From Pseudomonas guineae (lineage in GTDB: Bacteria > Pseudomonadota > Gammaproteobacteria > Pseudomonadales > Pseudomonadaceae): a DNA stretch of 64,000 nucleotides. This document shows, piece by piece, positions 37,407 through 47,483 of this stretch. The stretch's first letter is position 1, and every line of letters begins with the position of its first letter. Both the position numbers and the translations under genes were made by a program. The notes beneath the pieces are model-generated. The model ran no database searches. It was not told where the DNA came from and saw only the letters and a program-made list of their open reading frames with translations. The stretch is taken from NCBI RefSeq assembly GCF_900113745.1, contig NZ_FOQL01000001.1, positions 372,001 through 436,000 of the forward strand, written 5' to 3'.

Positions 37407-38161
37407 TAACTACGAGCCTCAGCAGCCACCTGATCGCTGGTTTTCCCAAAGCGACGCTGGCGGCTAGCAAAATCGGCCAAGGCTTTGCGCATGGCGTCGT
37501 GTTTGAAGTCCGGCCAGTACAGGTCGGAGAAATACAGCTCGGTGTAGGCCAATTGCCAGAGCAGGAAGTTACTGATGCGGTGTTCGCCGCCAGTGCGGAT
37601 GCACAAGTCAGGCAAGGGTAAATCGCCGGTTACCAAACAGCTTTGCAACAATTCGGGAGTGATGTCCTCAGCGCGCAAATGGCCACCTTGAACCTCACGC
37701 GCCAGACGCTGCGCGGCCTGGGCGATATCCCACTGGCCGCCATAGTTAGCAGCCACCTGCAGGACGAAACGCTTTTCGCCGGCCGTTTGCACCTCAGCCT
37801 CCCGCATGGCTGCCTGCAACTCTGGATGGAAGCGCGAGCGATCACCAATAATACGCAAGCTGATGTCATTGGCATTGAGCTTCTTCGCTTCACGACGTAG
37901 CGCACTGAGGAACAACTCCATCAGCGCACTGACCTCCTCAGCTGGACGCTGCCAGTTTTCACTTGAGAAGGCGAATAGGGTTAGCACCTCAACCCCCGCT
38001 TCAGCACACACCTCAATCACCGCACGCACTGCGTCGACACCGGCTTTGTGGCCAGCAACGCCAGGCAGCAGACGCTTCTTCGCCCAGCGATTATTGCCGT
38101 CCATGATGATCGCCACATGCCGTGGCACGCCGGGCAGACTACCGTCTTTGGTCATTTCCAT
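37406..38161 (-). CDS. uppS: Undecaprenyl diphosphate synthase
   Basis: Cis-prenyltransferase that builds C55 undecaprenyl diphosphate, the lipid carrier for peptidoglycan and O-antigen. 251 residues. Region I HVAIIMDGNNRWAKKR carries the catalytic Asp. FAFSSENWQRP and the C-terminal RTGGEHRISNFLLWQLAY are intact. It lies 16 bases after frr. Its product is, after dephosphorylation, the substrate recycled by the PopT-like protein at 4.1-5.0 kb. Confidence 0.97.
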   Translation of the reverse strand: MEMTKDGSLPGVPRHVAIIMDGNNRWAKKRLLPGVAGHKAGVDAVRAVIEVCAEAGVEVLTLFAFSSENWQRPAEEVSALMELFLSALRREAKKLNANDISLRIIGDRSRFHPELQAAMREAEVQTAGEKRFVLQVAANYGGQWDIAQAAQRLAREVQGGHLRAEDITPELLQSCLVTGDLPLPDLCIRTGGEHRISNFLLWQLAYTELYFSDLYWPDFKHDAMRKALADFASRQRRFGKTSDQVAAEARS

Positions 38162-38177
38162 GACGATATCCTGGCCG

Positions 38178-38735
38178 TTAAACGGCCATCAGATCCGCTT
38201 CTTTCTGCTTAACCGCCACTTCGATCTCGGCCACGAACTTGTCGGTCAGCTTCTGCACATCATCGGCGGCACGACGCTCCTCGTCCTCACTGATTTCTTT
38301 CTCTTTGACCAAGTCTTTCAACTGGCTCAAGGCATCGCGCCGAATATTACGTACGGCTACACGACCATCCTCAGCGGCATCACGCGCCTGCTTAGTGAAG
38401 CCCTTACGGGTTTCCTCGGTCAGCGCTGGCATCGAAATCAGCAGCAACTCGCCCAAGTTGGTCGGGTTGAAGCCCAGGCCGGAACTCTGGATCGCCTTGT
38501 CTACTGCAGCCAGCATGTTGCGCTCAAAGGCCACAACCTGAAGGGTGCGCGAATCTTTGACGGTAACGTTAGCAACCTGATTCAGCGGTGTATCTGAACC
38601 GTAGTAAGGCACCATAACGCCACCGAGGATGCTTGGGTGCGCTTGACCGGTACGAATACGGCTAAAGGCATGAATTAGCGATTCCAGGCTCTTCTGCATA
38701 CGCGTTTGCGCGTCATTCTTGATCTCATTGATCAT
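38178..38735 (-). CDS. frr: Ribosome recycling factor
   Basis: Splits post-termination ribosomes together with EF-G. 185 residues starting [16 protein letters not shown], the family start; five upstream codons are excluded. The three-helix bundle domain and hinge ([30 protein letters not shown]) are clear. It overlaps the end of pyrH by 11 bases, so the two are translated as a coupled pair. Confidence 0.97.
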   Translation of the reverse strand: MINEIKNDAQTRMQKSLESLIHAFSRIRTGQAHPSILGGVMVPYYGSDTPLNQVANVTVKDSRTLQVVAFERNMLAAVDKAIQSSGLGFNPTNLGELLLISMPALTEETRKGFTKQARDAAEDGRVAVRNIRRDALSQLKDLVKEKEISEDEERRAADDVQKLTDKFVAEIEVAVKQKEADLMAV

Positions 38736-39474
38736 GGCTATCTTCCTCAATCAAAGTGCCTTCGGCGCCGCCGACTACAACGTTCAGCAGGGCACCGGGC
38801 TTGTTCATATTGAAAACGCGCAGCGGCATGCTGTGGTCACGGCACAGACAGATGGCTGTCAGATCCATGACGCCCAGCTTGCGGTCGAGCACCTCATCGT
38901 AGGTCAGGCGATCGAACTTTTCGGCATGCGGGTCCTTAAATGGATCGGCAGTGTACACACCATCGACCTTGGTCGCCTTCAACACGACATCAGCATCAAT
39001 TTCGATGGCACGCAGGCAAGCCGCCGAGTCAGTGGTGAAAAACGGATTACCAGTGCCAGCAGCAAAAATCACCACCTCACCGGTTTTCAGATGACGCAAG
39101 GCTTTGCGTCGATCGTAGTGGTCAGTCACACCCACCATGGAGATCGCTGACATCACGATCGCAGGGATATTCGAACGCTCCAGCGCGTCACGCATAGCCA
39201 AAGCGTTCATCACCGTGGCCAACATACCCATATGGTCGCCAGTAACCCGGTCCATACCCGCCGCACTCAACGCCGCGCCGCGGAACAGGTTACCGCCACC
39301 AATCACCAGGCCGACCTGCACGCCGATACCGACCAACTGGCCGACTTCTAGGGCCATGCGATCAAGTACCTTCGGGTCGATACCGAAGTCTTCTGCCCCC
39401 ATCAGGGCCTCGCCGCTAAGTTTGAGCAGAATGCGCTTATAGCGCGGTTGACGACCACTCATCTGCTGAGCCAT
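38725..39474 (-). CDS. pyrH: UMP kinase
   Basis: Phosphorylates UMP to UDP; feeds PyrG and UDP-sugar synthesis. An amino-acid-kinase fold hexamer, 249 residues. [41 protein letters not shown] and [13 protein letters not shown] are characteristic. The C-terminal extension past the usual ending (EEDSHDQ) is a few residues longer than in P. aeruginosa and lies in the overlap with frr. Confidence 0.97.
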   Translation of the reverse strand: MAQQMSGRQPRYKRILLKLSGEALMGAEDFGIDPKVLDRMALEVGQLVGIGVQVGLVIGGGNLFRGAALSAAGMDRVTGDHMGMLATVMNALAMRDALERSNIPAIVMSAISMVGVTDHYDRRKALRHLKTGEVVIFAAGTGNPFFTTDSAACLRAIEIDADVVLKATKVDGVYTADPFKDPHAEKFDRLTYDEVLDRKLGVMDLTAICLCRDHSMPLRVFNMNKPGALLNVVVGGAEGTLIEEDSHDQ

Positions 39475-39608
39475 TGCGAGTCTCTCCTGCGGCGTTTGAA
39501 TTCTGTGCGAACCATGCGTTCGCCTTTATTGAGCGCTTCGACAGCACCCTCAGTGATTGGTGCCAACGCCCAAACACTGTATTGCTCCGCTGCGCCCTTA
39601 ATTTGACA

Positions 39609-39640
39609 AAGAGGCCGCGCGCGTTAGCGGGCAGCCTCTT
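39609..39640 (-). terminator. Hairpin between tsf and pyrH, probable attenuator
   Basis: AAGAGGC / GCCTCTT with an 18-base GC-rich interior, followed on the minus strand by TTTGTCAAATT. It lies in a 189-base gap and probably sets lower pyrH expression relative to rpsB-tsf. Confidence 0.6.
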
Positions 39641-39663
39641 CGGGGCGACAGCGGTTAACTGCC

Positions 39664-40533
39664 TTACTGCTTGCTGGCAGCCACCTGGGCAGCAACTTCT
39701 TCAGCGAAGTTGTCGACCGGCTTCTCGATGCCTTCGCCTACTTGGAAGCGGGTGAAGGAAACGATTTCAGCACCGGCTTTCTTGGCCAGAGCACCGACCT
39801 TGATTTCCGGATCCTTAACGAAGGCTTGCTCAACCAGACTGGCTTCAGCGAGGAACTTCTGGATACGGCCGCCAACCATCTTCTCGACGATTTCAGCCGG
39901 CTTGCCCTTGATCTTGTCTTCGTTCAGGCCCATAAACACGGCCTTCTCGCGCTCGATCGCTTCAGCAGAGACTTCAGTCGGCAGCAGGAACTCTGGATTG
40001 CTTGCCGCTACGTGCATGGCAATGTCTCTGGCCAGATCAGCGTCACCGCCTTTGAGGACGACCACAACACCGATCTTGTTGCCGTGCAGGTAAGCATTGA
40101 CCACGTCACCTTCAACACGAGCCAGGCGACGAATGTTTACGTTTTCACCAACTTTAGCCACTAGGGCTTCGCGCGCCGATTCCTGGGAAGCGATCAGCGG
40201 AGCGGCGTCAGTCAGCTTCTCAGCGAACGCTTTGTCGATGCTGCTGGTAACGAAGTTCTTGAAGTCGTCCTGCAGAGCTAGGAAGTCAGTTTGCGAGTTG
40301 ACCTCAAGGATCACGGCCGACTTGCCGTCTTCAGCCACTTTAACGCTGATAGCGCCTTCAGCAGCCACGTTGCCGGCTTTCTTGGCAGCTTTGATCGCGC
40401 CGGAAGCACGCATGTCGTCGATGGCTTTTTCGATGTCGCCGTCAGCCTTGGTCAAGGCCTTCTTGCAGTCCATCATGCCTTCGCCAGTACGCTCACGCAG
40501 TTCTTTTACCAACGCTGCAGTAATCTCTGCCAT
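39664..40533 (-). CDS. tsf: Translation elongation factor Ts
   Basis: Guanine-nucleotide exchange factor for EF-Tu. 289 residues. The N-terminal UBA-like domain (MAEITAALVKELRERTGEGM, then DCKKAL) and the EF-Tu contact motif TDFLALQDDFKNFV (E. coli has TDFV) are visible, followed by two core subdomains and a coiled-coil insertion. The start at 40533 matches the family; twelve upstream codons are excluded. It follows rpsB across a hairpin. Confidence 0.98.
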   Translation of the reverse strand: MAEITAALVKELRERTGEGMMDCKKALTKADGDIEKAIDDMRASGAIKAAKKAGNVAAEGAISVKVAEDGKSAVILEVNSQTDFLALQDDFKNFVTSSIDKAFAEKLTDAAPLIASQESAREALVAKVGENVNIRRLARVEGDVVNAYLHGNKIGVVVVLKGGDADLARDIAMHVAASNPEFLLPTEVSAEAIEREKAVFMGLNEDKIKGKPAEIVEKMVGGRIQKFLAEASLVEQAFVKDPEIKVGALAKKAGAEIVSFTRFQVGEGIEKPVDNFAEEVAAQVAASKQ

Positions 40534-40660
40534 TTCAAAATCCTCTGGATAGGTTGTTAACCATTCCACCCGCTAAAAACGGGCGCTCAATTCGTAACGC
40601 ATTGCCGACTATCCGCAGAAATAATTGCAACTGCACGTCGACAATGGTTTTAAAGGTGGC

Positions 40661-40684
40661 AAAAAGGGGGCTAGGCCCCCTTTT
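40661..40684 (-). terminator. Strong hairpin between rpsB and tsf (attenuator)
   Basis: AAAAGGGGGC / GCCCCCTTTT with loop TAG, about 35 bases after rpsB. It resembles a full intrinsic terminator on the minus strand, so tsf is probably reached by partial read-through, as described for rpsB-tsf in E. coli. Confidence 0.75.
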
Positions 40685-40716
40685 CGCAAACCAAGTAAAC
40701 GCTATGCGCGCCTTAC

Positions 40717-41460
40717 TTAGCCTTCAGCAGCTTCTGCAGCAGGGGCTTGCTCGACGAATTCGTCGGTGCCGCCATTTGCATTGTTACGAGCACGGATCAC
40801 AGCATCAGCCATGGCACCCATGTACAGCTGGATGGCGCGAATGGCGTCATCGTTACCTGGGATGATGTAATCAACACCTTCCGGGCTGCTGTTGGTGTCA
40901 ACGATGCCGATAACTGGGATACCCAGCTTGTTGGCTTCGGTGATAGCAATGCGCTCATGGTCAACGTCGATCACAAACAGAGCGTCTGGCAGACCGCCCA
41001 TGTCCTTGATACCACCCAGGCTGCGATCCAGTTTTTCCAGATCACGGGTGCGCATCAGCGCTTCTTTCTTGGTCAGCTTGGTGAAAGTACCGTCCTGGGA
41101 CTGAACTTCCAGATCACGCAGACGCTTGATCGAGGCACGGATGGTTTTGTAGTTAGTCAGCATGCCGCCCAACCAGCGATGATCGACGTACGGCGAACCG
41201 CAACGTGCTGCTTCTTCAGCAACGATCTTGCCAGCGGAGCGCTTGGTGCCGACGAACAGAATCTTGTTTTTGCCCGAAGCCAGCTTCTCAACGAACGACA
41301 GTGCGTCGTTGAACATTGGCAGGGTTTTTTCAAGGTTGATGATGTGAATCTTGTTACGCGCGCCGAAAATGTACTTACCCATTTTCGGGTTCCAGTAACG
41401 GGTCTGGTGACCGAAGTGCACACCGGCCTTCAGCATATCGCGCATAGTGACTTGGGACAT
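40717..41460 (-). CDS. rpsB: 30S ribosomal protein S2
   Basis: Small-subunit ribosomal protein, 247 residues from [20 protein letters not shown]. The signature elements [30 protein letters not shown] and [20 protein letters not shown] are present. A much longer frame upstream lies in the 5' leader and is not expected to be translated. The promoter with an extended -10 lies about 145 bases upstream, leaving a leader long enough for S2 autoregulation as known in gammaproteobacteria. Confidence 0.98.
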   Translation of the reverse strand: MSQVTMRDMLKAGVHFGHQTRYWNPKMGKYIFGARNKIHIINLEKTLPMFNDALSFVEKLASGKNKILFVGTKRSAGKIVAEEAARCGSPYVDHRWLGGMLTNYKTIRASIKRLRDLEVQSQDGTFTKLTKKEALMRTRDLEKLDRSLGGIKDMGGLPDALFVIDVDHERIAITEANKLGIPVIGIVDTNSSPEGVDYIIPGNDDAIRAIQLYMGAMADAVIRARNNANGGTDEFVEQAPAAEAAEG

Positions 41461-41601
41461 GGTAGTTCCTTGATAAGTCGGGTTAGGCCTCCACGCATCC
41501 CGATCTCCAACCTTGCGAACATGTCGCAAAGCACCCAGGAAACCGTGCCGATACGTGTGTGGGTTTAAGCTTTCGAGCACACAGCCCGCAAAGCGGCGCG
41601 T

Positions 41602-41610
41602 TTTATACCA
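41602..41610 (-). promoter_or_regulatory. Extended -10 promoter of rpsB-tsf
   Basis: On the minus strand TGGTATAAA fits the extended -10 pattern TG-N-TATAAT. A GC-rich discriminator (ACGCGCCGC) follows, as at stringently controlled promoters. The leader is about 135 bases. Confidence 0.6.
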
Positions 41611-41735
41611 TAGAATTCAGGCGTGAGCCACAACATCTACTGCCAGCCTGTGTGGCGCGCTTTACTTGGCGCTTATGGCTTGCGTCTGGTAGCTGTTAAG
41701 ATGATGCCCTTTCTGTTCGCGTCCGAGAACCGCAC

Positions 41736-42518
41736 ATGACCGTCACTATCAAAACACCCGACGAAATCGAGAAAATGCGTGTAGCCGGTCGCCTGGCTGC
41801 CGACGTGCTGGAAATGATTGGCGAGCACGTCAAGCCCGGTGTCACCACCGAAGCGCTCGACCGCATCTGCCATGACTATATTGTCAACGTGCAGCAGGCC
41901 ATCCCTGCTCCACTCAACTATAAAGGTTTCCCCAAGTCGATCTGCACCTCGGTCAACCACGTGGTATGCCACGGCATCCCCAATGACAAGCCATTGAAAG
42001 AAGGCGATGTCATCAACATCGACATCACCGTGATCAAGGATGGTTACCACGGCGATACAAGCAAGATGTTCATGGTAGGCAAAGTACCCGAGTGGGCCGA
42101 GCGCTTAGCTACCATCACTCAAGAGTGCCTGTATAAAGGCATTGAACTGGTCAAGCCGGGCACCCGCCTGGGCGACATCGGCGAAGTGATCCAGAAGCAT
42201 GCCGAGAAGAATGGTTTCTCGGTGGTGCGCGAGTACTGCGGTCACGGCATTGGCGCGGTGTTCCACGAAGAGCCGCAAGTGCTGCACTACGGTCGCGCCG
42301 GCACCGGCATGGAGCTAGTAGAAGGCATGACCTTCACCATCGAGCCAATGATCAACCAAGGCCGTGCCGAAACCCGCACCCTGGGTGACGGCTGGACTGC
42401 CATCACCAAGGACCGCAAGCTCTCTGCCCAGTGGGAGCACACGCTCCTGGTGACGGCCAACGGCTACGAGATCTTCACCCTGCGCAGTGATGAAACCATC
42501 GCCCGCACCTCAGCCTAA
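41736..42518 (+). CDS. map: Methionine aminopeptidase, type I
   Basis: Removes the initiator Met from new proteins. 260 residues. The pita-bread fold has the five metal ligands: Asp in INIDITVI, Asp in HGDTSKMF, His in [13 protein letters not shown], Glu in TIEPMI, and Glu in WEHTLLV; the substrate His is in VVCHGIPND. It diverges from rpsB, with a 275-base gap, and is followed 41 bases on by glnD, a conserved arrangement. Confidence 0.98.
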   Translation: MTVTIKTPDEIEKMRVAGRLAADVLEMIGEHVKPGVTTEALDRICHDYIVNVQQAIPAPLNYKGFPKSICTSVNHVVCHGIPNDKPLKEGDVINIDITVIKDGYHGDTSKMFMVGKVPEWAERLATITQECLYKGIELVKPGTRLGDIGEVIQKHAEKNGFSVVREYCGHGIGAVFHEEPQVLHYGRAGTGMELVEGMTFTIEPMINQGRAETRTLGDGWTAITKDRKLSAQWEHTLLVTANGYEIFTLRSDETIARTSA

Positions 42519-42559
42519 CCCCTCAACACATCTGCTTTATAGATAGAAGGAAGGCCGCA

Positions 42560-45262
42560 ATGCCGCAGGTAGATCCCGAGCTGTTCGACCGCGGCCAGTT
42601 CAAGGCGGAGCTGGCCCTCAAGGCCAGCCCCATTGGGGCATTCAAGAAAGCCATCCGCCATGCACGCGAGGTGCTCGACGGGCGCTTCAAGAGTGGTCGT
42701 GACGTCCGGCGCCTGATCGAAGACCGCGCCTGGTTTGTCGACCAAATCTTGCGTGAAGCCTGGCAGCGCCTGCCCTGGAATGAAGACGCCGATATCGCCC
42801 TGCTGGCCGTCGGCGGCTACGGCCGTGGCGAGCTGCACCCCTTCTCTGACATCGACCTGCTGATCCTGCTCGATAACGCCGACCACGAAACCTTCCGCGA
42901 GCCGATTGAGCACTTCCTCACGCTGCTCTGGGACATCGGCTTGGAAGTCGGGCAAAGCGTACGCAGCGTGGACGAGTGCGCCGAAGAGGCGCGCGCCGAC
43001 CTGACGATCATCACCAACCTGATGGAAAGCCGCACCATTGCCGGCCCGGAGCGCTTACGCCAGCGCATGCAAAGCGTCACCAGCACTGCACACATGTGGC
43101 CCAGCACAGAGTTCTTTGTCGCCAAACAGGCCGAGCAACGCAGCCGCCACAGCAAATACAACAACACCGAATATAACTTGGAGCCTAACGTCAAAGGCTC
43201 GCCAGGTGGCCTGCGGGACATCCAGACCATTCTCTGGATCGCCCGTCGGCATTTCGGCATGCTCAATCTCCACGCCATGGTCGGCCAGGGCTTTTTGCTG
43301 GAAGGTGAATACGCCCTACTGGCGTCCAGCAAAGAATTTCTCTGGAAAGTTCGTTACGCCCTACACATGCTGGCCGGGCGTGCCGAAGACCGCCTACTGT
43401 TCGACCACCAGGTCAAGGTGGCCGAGCTACTCGGCTTTAAAGAGCAGGACAACAAGCGCACCATCGAGCGCTTTATGCAGAAGTACTACCGCGTAGTGAT
43501 GGCGATTGCCGAACTGAGCGACCTGATCATCCAACACTTTGACGAGCAGATACTGCGCGCCGGCGAAATCGCTCAGGCCACGCCCCTCAACAGTCGTTTT
43601 CAAGTGCGCAACGGCTACATCGAGGCGGTGCACCCGGGCATCTTCAAACGAACGCCTTTCGCGATTATGGAAATTTTTGTGGTCATGGCGCAGAACCCCG
43701 AGATTGAAGGGGTGTGCGCCGACACCATCCGTTTGCTACGCGACCATCGCTACCTGATTGATGATGATTTCCGTAACGACATCCGCAACACCAGCCTGTT
43801 TATCGAACTGTTCAAATGCAAAGAAGGTATCCATCGCAACCTGCGGCGGATGAACCGTTACGGCATTCTCGGCCTGTATCTGCCTGAATTCGGTCTGATT
43901 GTCGGGCAGATGCAGCACGACCTGTTCCACATCTACACGGTCGACGCACACACGCTTAACGTGATCAAACACCTGCGCAAGCTGACCAAGCCCGGTGTCG
44001 CCGAAAAATTCCCCCTGGCCAGCGAATTGGTCGGCAAGCTGCCCAAACCAGAGCTGATCTACCTGGCAGGTATCTATCACGACATTGGCAAAGGTCGTGG
44101 CGGTGATCATTCGGAGCTGGGGGCCGTGGATGCTGCCACCTTCTGCGCGCGCCACCAACTGCCTAAATGGGACTCCAAGCTGATTGCCTGGTTGGTACAA
44201 AGCCACCTGACCATGTCCACCACCGCGCAACGCAAAGACCTCTCCGACCCGCAAGTAATCTCTGACTTTGCCCACCTGGTCGGCGATCAGACACACCTGG
44301 ATTACCTCTACGTGCTGACCGTGGCCGATATCAACGCGACGAATCCGAGCCTGTGGAATTCCTGGCGTGCCAGCCTGCTGCGCCAACTCTACACCGAGAC
44401 CAAACGCGCACTGAACCGCGGCCTGGAAAACCCATTAGACCGCGAAGAGCAGATTCGCCTGACACAAGGCACCGCCCTGGACATTCTGGTACGCGGCGGC
44501 ACCGATGCCGACGTCGCCGAACAACTGTGGGCGCAGCTGGGCGATGACTATTTCCTGCGCCATACAGCAGAAGATGTGGCCTGGCATACGCAGGCGATCA
44601 TTAGCCACCCCAATGACGGCAACCCACTGGTGCTGATCAAAGAAACCACCCAGCGCGAGTTTGAAGGCGGCACGCAAATCTTTATCTACGCCGAAGACCA
44701 ACATGATTTCTTTGCGGTAACGGTGGCGGCCATCGCCCAGCTCAACCTGAATATCCATGACGCACGCATTCTCACTTCCACCAGCCAGTTCACCCTCGAC
44801 ACCTATATCGTGCTGGAAAGTGAAGGCGGCTCGATTGGTGACAACCCCGCGCGAATCAGTGAAATTCGTCAGGGCCTGATCGACGTGCTGAAACACCCAG
44901 ATAACTACCCCAGCATCATTCAGCGCCGCGTGCCGCGCCAGCTTAAGCATTTTGCTTTTGCCCCGCAGGTCACCATCCATAACGACGCCAACCGGCCAGT
45001 GACCGTACTGGAAGTGATTGCCCCGGATCGCCCCGGTCTGCTCGCACGCATCGGGAGAATCTTCTTAGACTTCGACTTGTCGCTGCAGAACGCCAAGATC
45101 GCCACCCTAGGCGAGCGGGTAGAGGACGTGTTCTTTGTGACCGACGCGAACAATCAGCCGCTGTCTGACCCTGAGCTGTGCGCCAACCTGCAAGCCACTA
45201 TCGTGCGCAAGCTATCCGCGCCCAGCACCAACGAAAACCAGCCATCACAGCACATCATCTAA
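42560..45262 (+). CDS. glnD: Bifunctional [PII] uridylyltransferase / uridylyl-removing enzyme
   Basis: Primary nitrogen sensor: uridylylates PII when glutamine is low and removes UMP when glutamine is high. 900 residues. The N-terminal nucleotidyltransferase ([19 protein letters not shown], metal Asp pair) is followed by a linker, then the HD hydrolase ([16 protein letters not shown]), then two C-terminal ACT domains (about 710-790 and 820-890) that bind glutamine. A GAAGGAAGG ribosome site lies just before ATG. Map-glnD-dapC is the common Pseudomonas order, here interrupted by a chemoreceptor. Confidence 0.98.
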   Translation: MPQVDPELFDRGQFKAELALKASPIGAFKKAIRHAREVLDGRFKSGRDVRRLIEDRAWFVDQILREAWQRLPWNEDADIALLAVGGYGRGELHPFSDIDLLILLDNADHETFREPIEHFLTLLWDIGLEVGQSVRSVDECAEEARADLTIITNLMESRTIAGPERLRQRMQSVTSTAHMWPSTEFFVAKQAEQRSRHSKYNNTEYNLEPNVKGSPGGLRDIQTILWIARRHFGMLNLHAMVGQGFLLEGEYALLASSKEFLWKVRYALHMLAGRAEDRLLFDHQVKVAELLGFKEQDNKRTIERFMQKYYRVVMAIAELSDLIIQHFDEQILRAGEIAQATPLNSRFQVRNGYIEAVHPGIFKRTPFAIMEIFVVMAQNPEIEGVCADTIRLLRDHRYLIDDDFRNDIRNTSLFIELFKCKEGIHRNLRRMNRYGILGLYLPEFGLIVGQMQHDLFHIYTVDAHTLNVIKHLRKLTKPGVAEKFPLASELVGKLPKPELIYLAGIYHDIGKGRGGDHSELGAVDAATFCARHQLPKWDSKLIAWLVQSHLTMSTTAQRKDLSDPQVISDFAHLVGDQTHLDYLYVLTVADINATNPSLWNSWRASLLRQLYTETKRALNRGLENPLDREEQIRLTQGTALDILVRGGTDADVAEQLWAQLGDDYFLRHTAEDVAWHTQAIISHPNDGNPLVLIKETTQREFEGGTQIFIYAEDQHDFFAVTVAAIAQLNLNIHDARILTSTSQFTLDTYIVLESEGGSIGDNPARISEIRQGLIDVLKHPDNYPSIIQRRVPRQLKHFAFAPQVTIHNDANRPVTVLEVIAPDRPGLLARIGRIFLDFDLSLQNAKIATLGERVEDVFFVTDANNQPLSDPELCANLQATIVRKLSAPSTNENQPSQHII

Positions 45263-45273
45263 GCAACCTGGCG

Positions 45274-45302
45274 CGTGAGGTCGGGGCATGCCCCGCCTCA
45301 CG
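45274..45302. terminator. Hairpin between convergent glnD and chemoreceptor genes
   Basis: CGTGAGG-t-CGGGGC pairs with GCCCCG-CCTCACG around a 2-base loop, with one bulged T. No T-run follows, so it is a strong stem that may mark the 3' end of both messages. Confidence 0.55.
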
Positions 45303-45313
45303 TACTCAGCACT

Positions 45314-47206
45314 TTAGATGCGGAAGCTGTCCACCAGCTGCTTAAGTCGGCCAGCCTGTTGATCCAGTTCGGTACACGCACGCAGGCTGGCTTCCAAGTT
45401 GCGCACGCCATCCTGGTTCAACATGTTGATCTCGGTGATGTCCATGTTGAGGTTTTCGACCACCGAAGTTTGCTCCTCGGTAGCAGTGGCCACCGACTGA
45501 TTCATGCCGTCGATCTCACCGATGCGCCGTGTCACGCTTTGCAGGTTTTCCCCGGCTTGCTTGCCGATACGCACACTGTCATCACTGAAGCGGCGGCTTT
45601 CGACCATAGTGTTCACCGCGTCCTGAGCGCCCATTTGCAGCTGTTCGATCATCTGCTGGATTTCCTGCGCTGAACTCTGGGTGCGCTGCGCCAGGTTACG
45701 CACCTCGTCCGCCACCACCGCAAAGCCACGTCCCGCCTCGCCGGCGCGAGCGGCTTCGATGGCGGCGTTTAGCGCCAACAAGTTGGTCTGCTCGGAGATG
45801 CCCTTGATCACATCAAGGATCTGGCCGATGTCGTTGCTCTTTTGGCTCAGGGTTTCGATGTGTGAACCGGCCACCTCAATCTTGCTCGACAGGTCACTCA
45901 TTGCCCCCAGGGTTTTCTCGACCATTTGCTGGCTGCTTTCAGCGCCTTGGCGAGCGTCGCTGGCCTGAGTGGAGGCATCGGCGGCATTGCGCGCGATCTC
46001 CTGTGCGGCAGCGCCCAGCTCGTTGATCGCCGCCGCCACACTGTCGGTCCGCGCGGCCTGCTCACTGGAGTTATTCATCGACGCGTTGGACGCCTCAACT
46101 ACCGTTCGCACGCGCTCATGCACTGCGCTGGTGGTGGACGCCACTTCGCGGATCGACTCGTGAATCCGCTCAACAAAACGGTTGAACGCCACCGCCAGCT
46201 CACCGAACTCGTCCAGCGAGCCAACCTGCAAGCGCTGGGTCAGGTCGCCCTCACCTTGGGCGATATCACCCATGGCGCGACTCATCACATGCAATGGCTG
46301 CAACAGAAAGCGAATCAGCAGCCCGAGCAGCAACAAAATCGCCGCCACACCAATAACCATCACCATCAACGCCGACAAACGGAACTCCTGCAGCGCGGCG
46401 TAGGCCTTGCTCTTGTCGACCGACAGGCCGACATACCAGCGCACGCCCTGCAGGTCTTGTACCGGAACAAAGGTGACCATACGCGCCGAGCCGTCGGCCG
46501 CCCGCACATCTTGCAGGGTATTACTCAGCGTTGGCTGGCTACCGGGGAACAGCTCTCCCAAACCTTTGAGCACCTGTTCGCGGTCCGAGTGGACCAGCAC
46601 AGTGCCCTTGTCATCGACCAGGAAGGCATAACCCAGCCCGCCGAGGTCCAGCGAGTTAAGGATATTGTCGATGGTTTCCAGCTTCAGGTCGCCACCCACC
46701 ACTCCCGCCAGCGCGCCATTACGGCGTACTGCACGGGTGATGGTGATCAACAAGCCATCGCGCGGGTCAGCCGCCAGGTAAGGCGCGGTCAGGCCGACGC
46801 CAGAACCCGCCTGGGCCATTTTGTACCAAGGGCGCTGGCGTGGGTCATAGCCGGCCGGTAAGTCACTGGCGGGGTATTGGATATAAGTGCCATCCGTTTC
46901 GCCGAGGTAGGCGTATAAAAAGGATGAAGCAATGCTGCGATGCTGAAGGCTCTTGCTGAGCGCGGCAGCATCGCCGCTGTCCTCCACCGTCTCGCCGAGC
47001 GAATCGAGCAGCAGAACGCGGCCATTGAGCCAGTGCTGAATATTGCCTGCCGAGACATTGCCCATGTCACGCAGGTAGTTCTCAAGGTTTTCGCGGATGG
47101 CGTTACGTTGCATGTAGTCGTTGTACAAGGCGAATGAGGCAAAGGCCGCAATCACCACCAACGACGCAGCCAGCATGATCTTGTGGCTGAATTTTAGGTT
47201 GCGCAT
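45314..47206 (-). CDS. Methyl-accepting chemotaxis protein, PctA-like, double-Cache amino-acid receptor
   Basis: Transmembrane chemoreceptor, 630 residues. Membrane helix about 9-28, periplasmic double-Cache domain about 35-275, second helix about 280-302, HAMP about 303-355, then the cytoplasmic signalling domain with the hairpin tip [20 protein letters not shown]. The amino-acid motif of dCache_1AA receptors is complete: Tyr120, Arg125, Trp127, Tyr128, Tyr143 and Asp173. L-amino acids are therefore the predicted ligands; which ones cannot be told. It closely resembles P. aeruginosa PctA/B/C. It stands alone between glnD and dapC, on the opposite strand. Confidence 0.93.
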   Translation of the reverse strand: MRNLKFSHKIMLAASLVVIAAFASFALYNDYMQRNAIRENLENYLRDMGNVSAGNIQHWLNGRVLLLDSLGETVEDSGDAAALSKSLQHRSIASSFLYAYLGETDGTYIQYPASDLPAGYDPRQRPWYKMAQAGSGVGLTAPYLAADPRDGLLITITRAVRRNGALAGVVGGDLKLETIDNILNSLDLGGLGYAFLVDDKGTVLVHSDREQVLKGLGELFPGSQPTLSNTLQDVRAADGSARMVTFVPVQDLQGVRWYVGLSVDKSKAYAALQEFRLSALMVMVIGVAAILLLLGLLIRFLLQPLHVMSRAMGDIAQGEGDLTQRLQVGSLDEFGELAVAFNRFVERIHESIREVASTTSAVHERVRTVVEASNASMNNSSEQAARTDSVAAAINELGAAAQEIARNAADASTQASDARQGAESSQQMVEKTLGAMSDLSSKIEVAGSHIETLSQKSNDIGQILDVIKGISEQTNLLALNAAIEAARAGEAGRGFAVVADEVRNLAQRTQSSAQEIQQMIEQLQMGAQDAVNTMVESRRFSDDSVRIGKQAGENLQSVTRRIGEIDGMNQSVATATEEQTSVVENLNMDITEINMLNQDGVRNLEASLRACTELDQQAGRLKQLVDSFRI

Positions 47207-47483
47207 TAATACTCTCGTTTAGCGGATCAGCAATAGACGTCCGGCTCTTTGGCCAGTAAGTCGACTATCGGTGCAACACACAGGGGCTTTAGTTAAAAAG
47301 GCAGGTACCACTTGCCCCAGACAAGGCACGGCATAGCGCCACACCATTGCCTCGCTTAGGCGGGGGCCGCAGCTCGACCAAGGCGGCGAAGGATTAGGCC
47401 GTAAATCAACCCCACAGAATTCTCTAAATGCGTCTTAACGTGCTAGTGTCGCGACCTTTTAAGCATTTCAGTAGCGACCTGTC

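Noticed and set aside
41461..41580. N-terminal extension of S2 in the open leader
   Set aside because: Known S2 proteins start at [10 protein letters not shown], and the stretch is the transcribed leader downstream of a good promoter.
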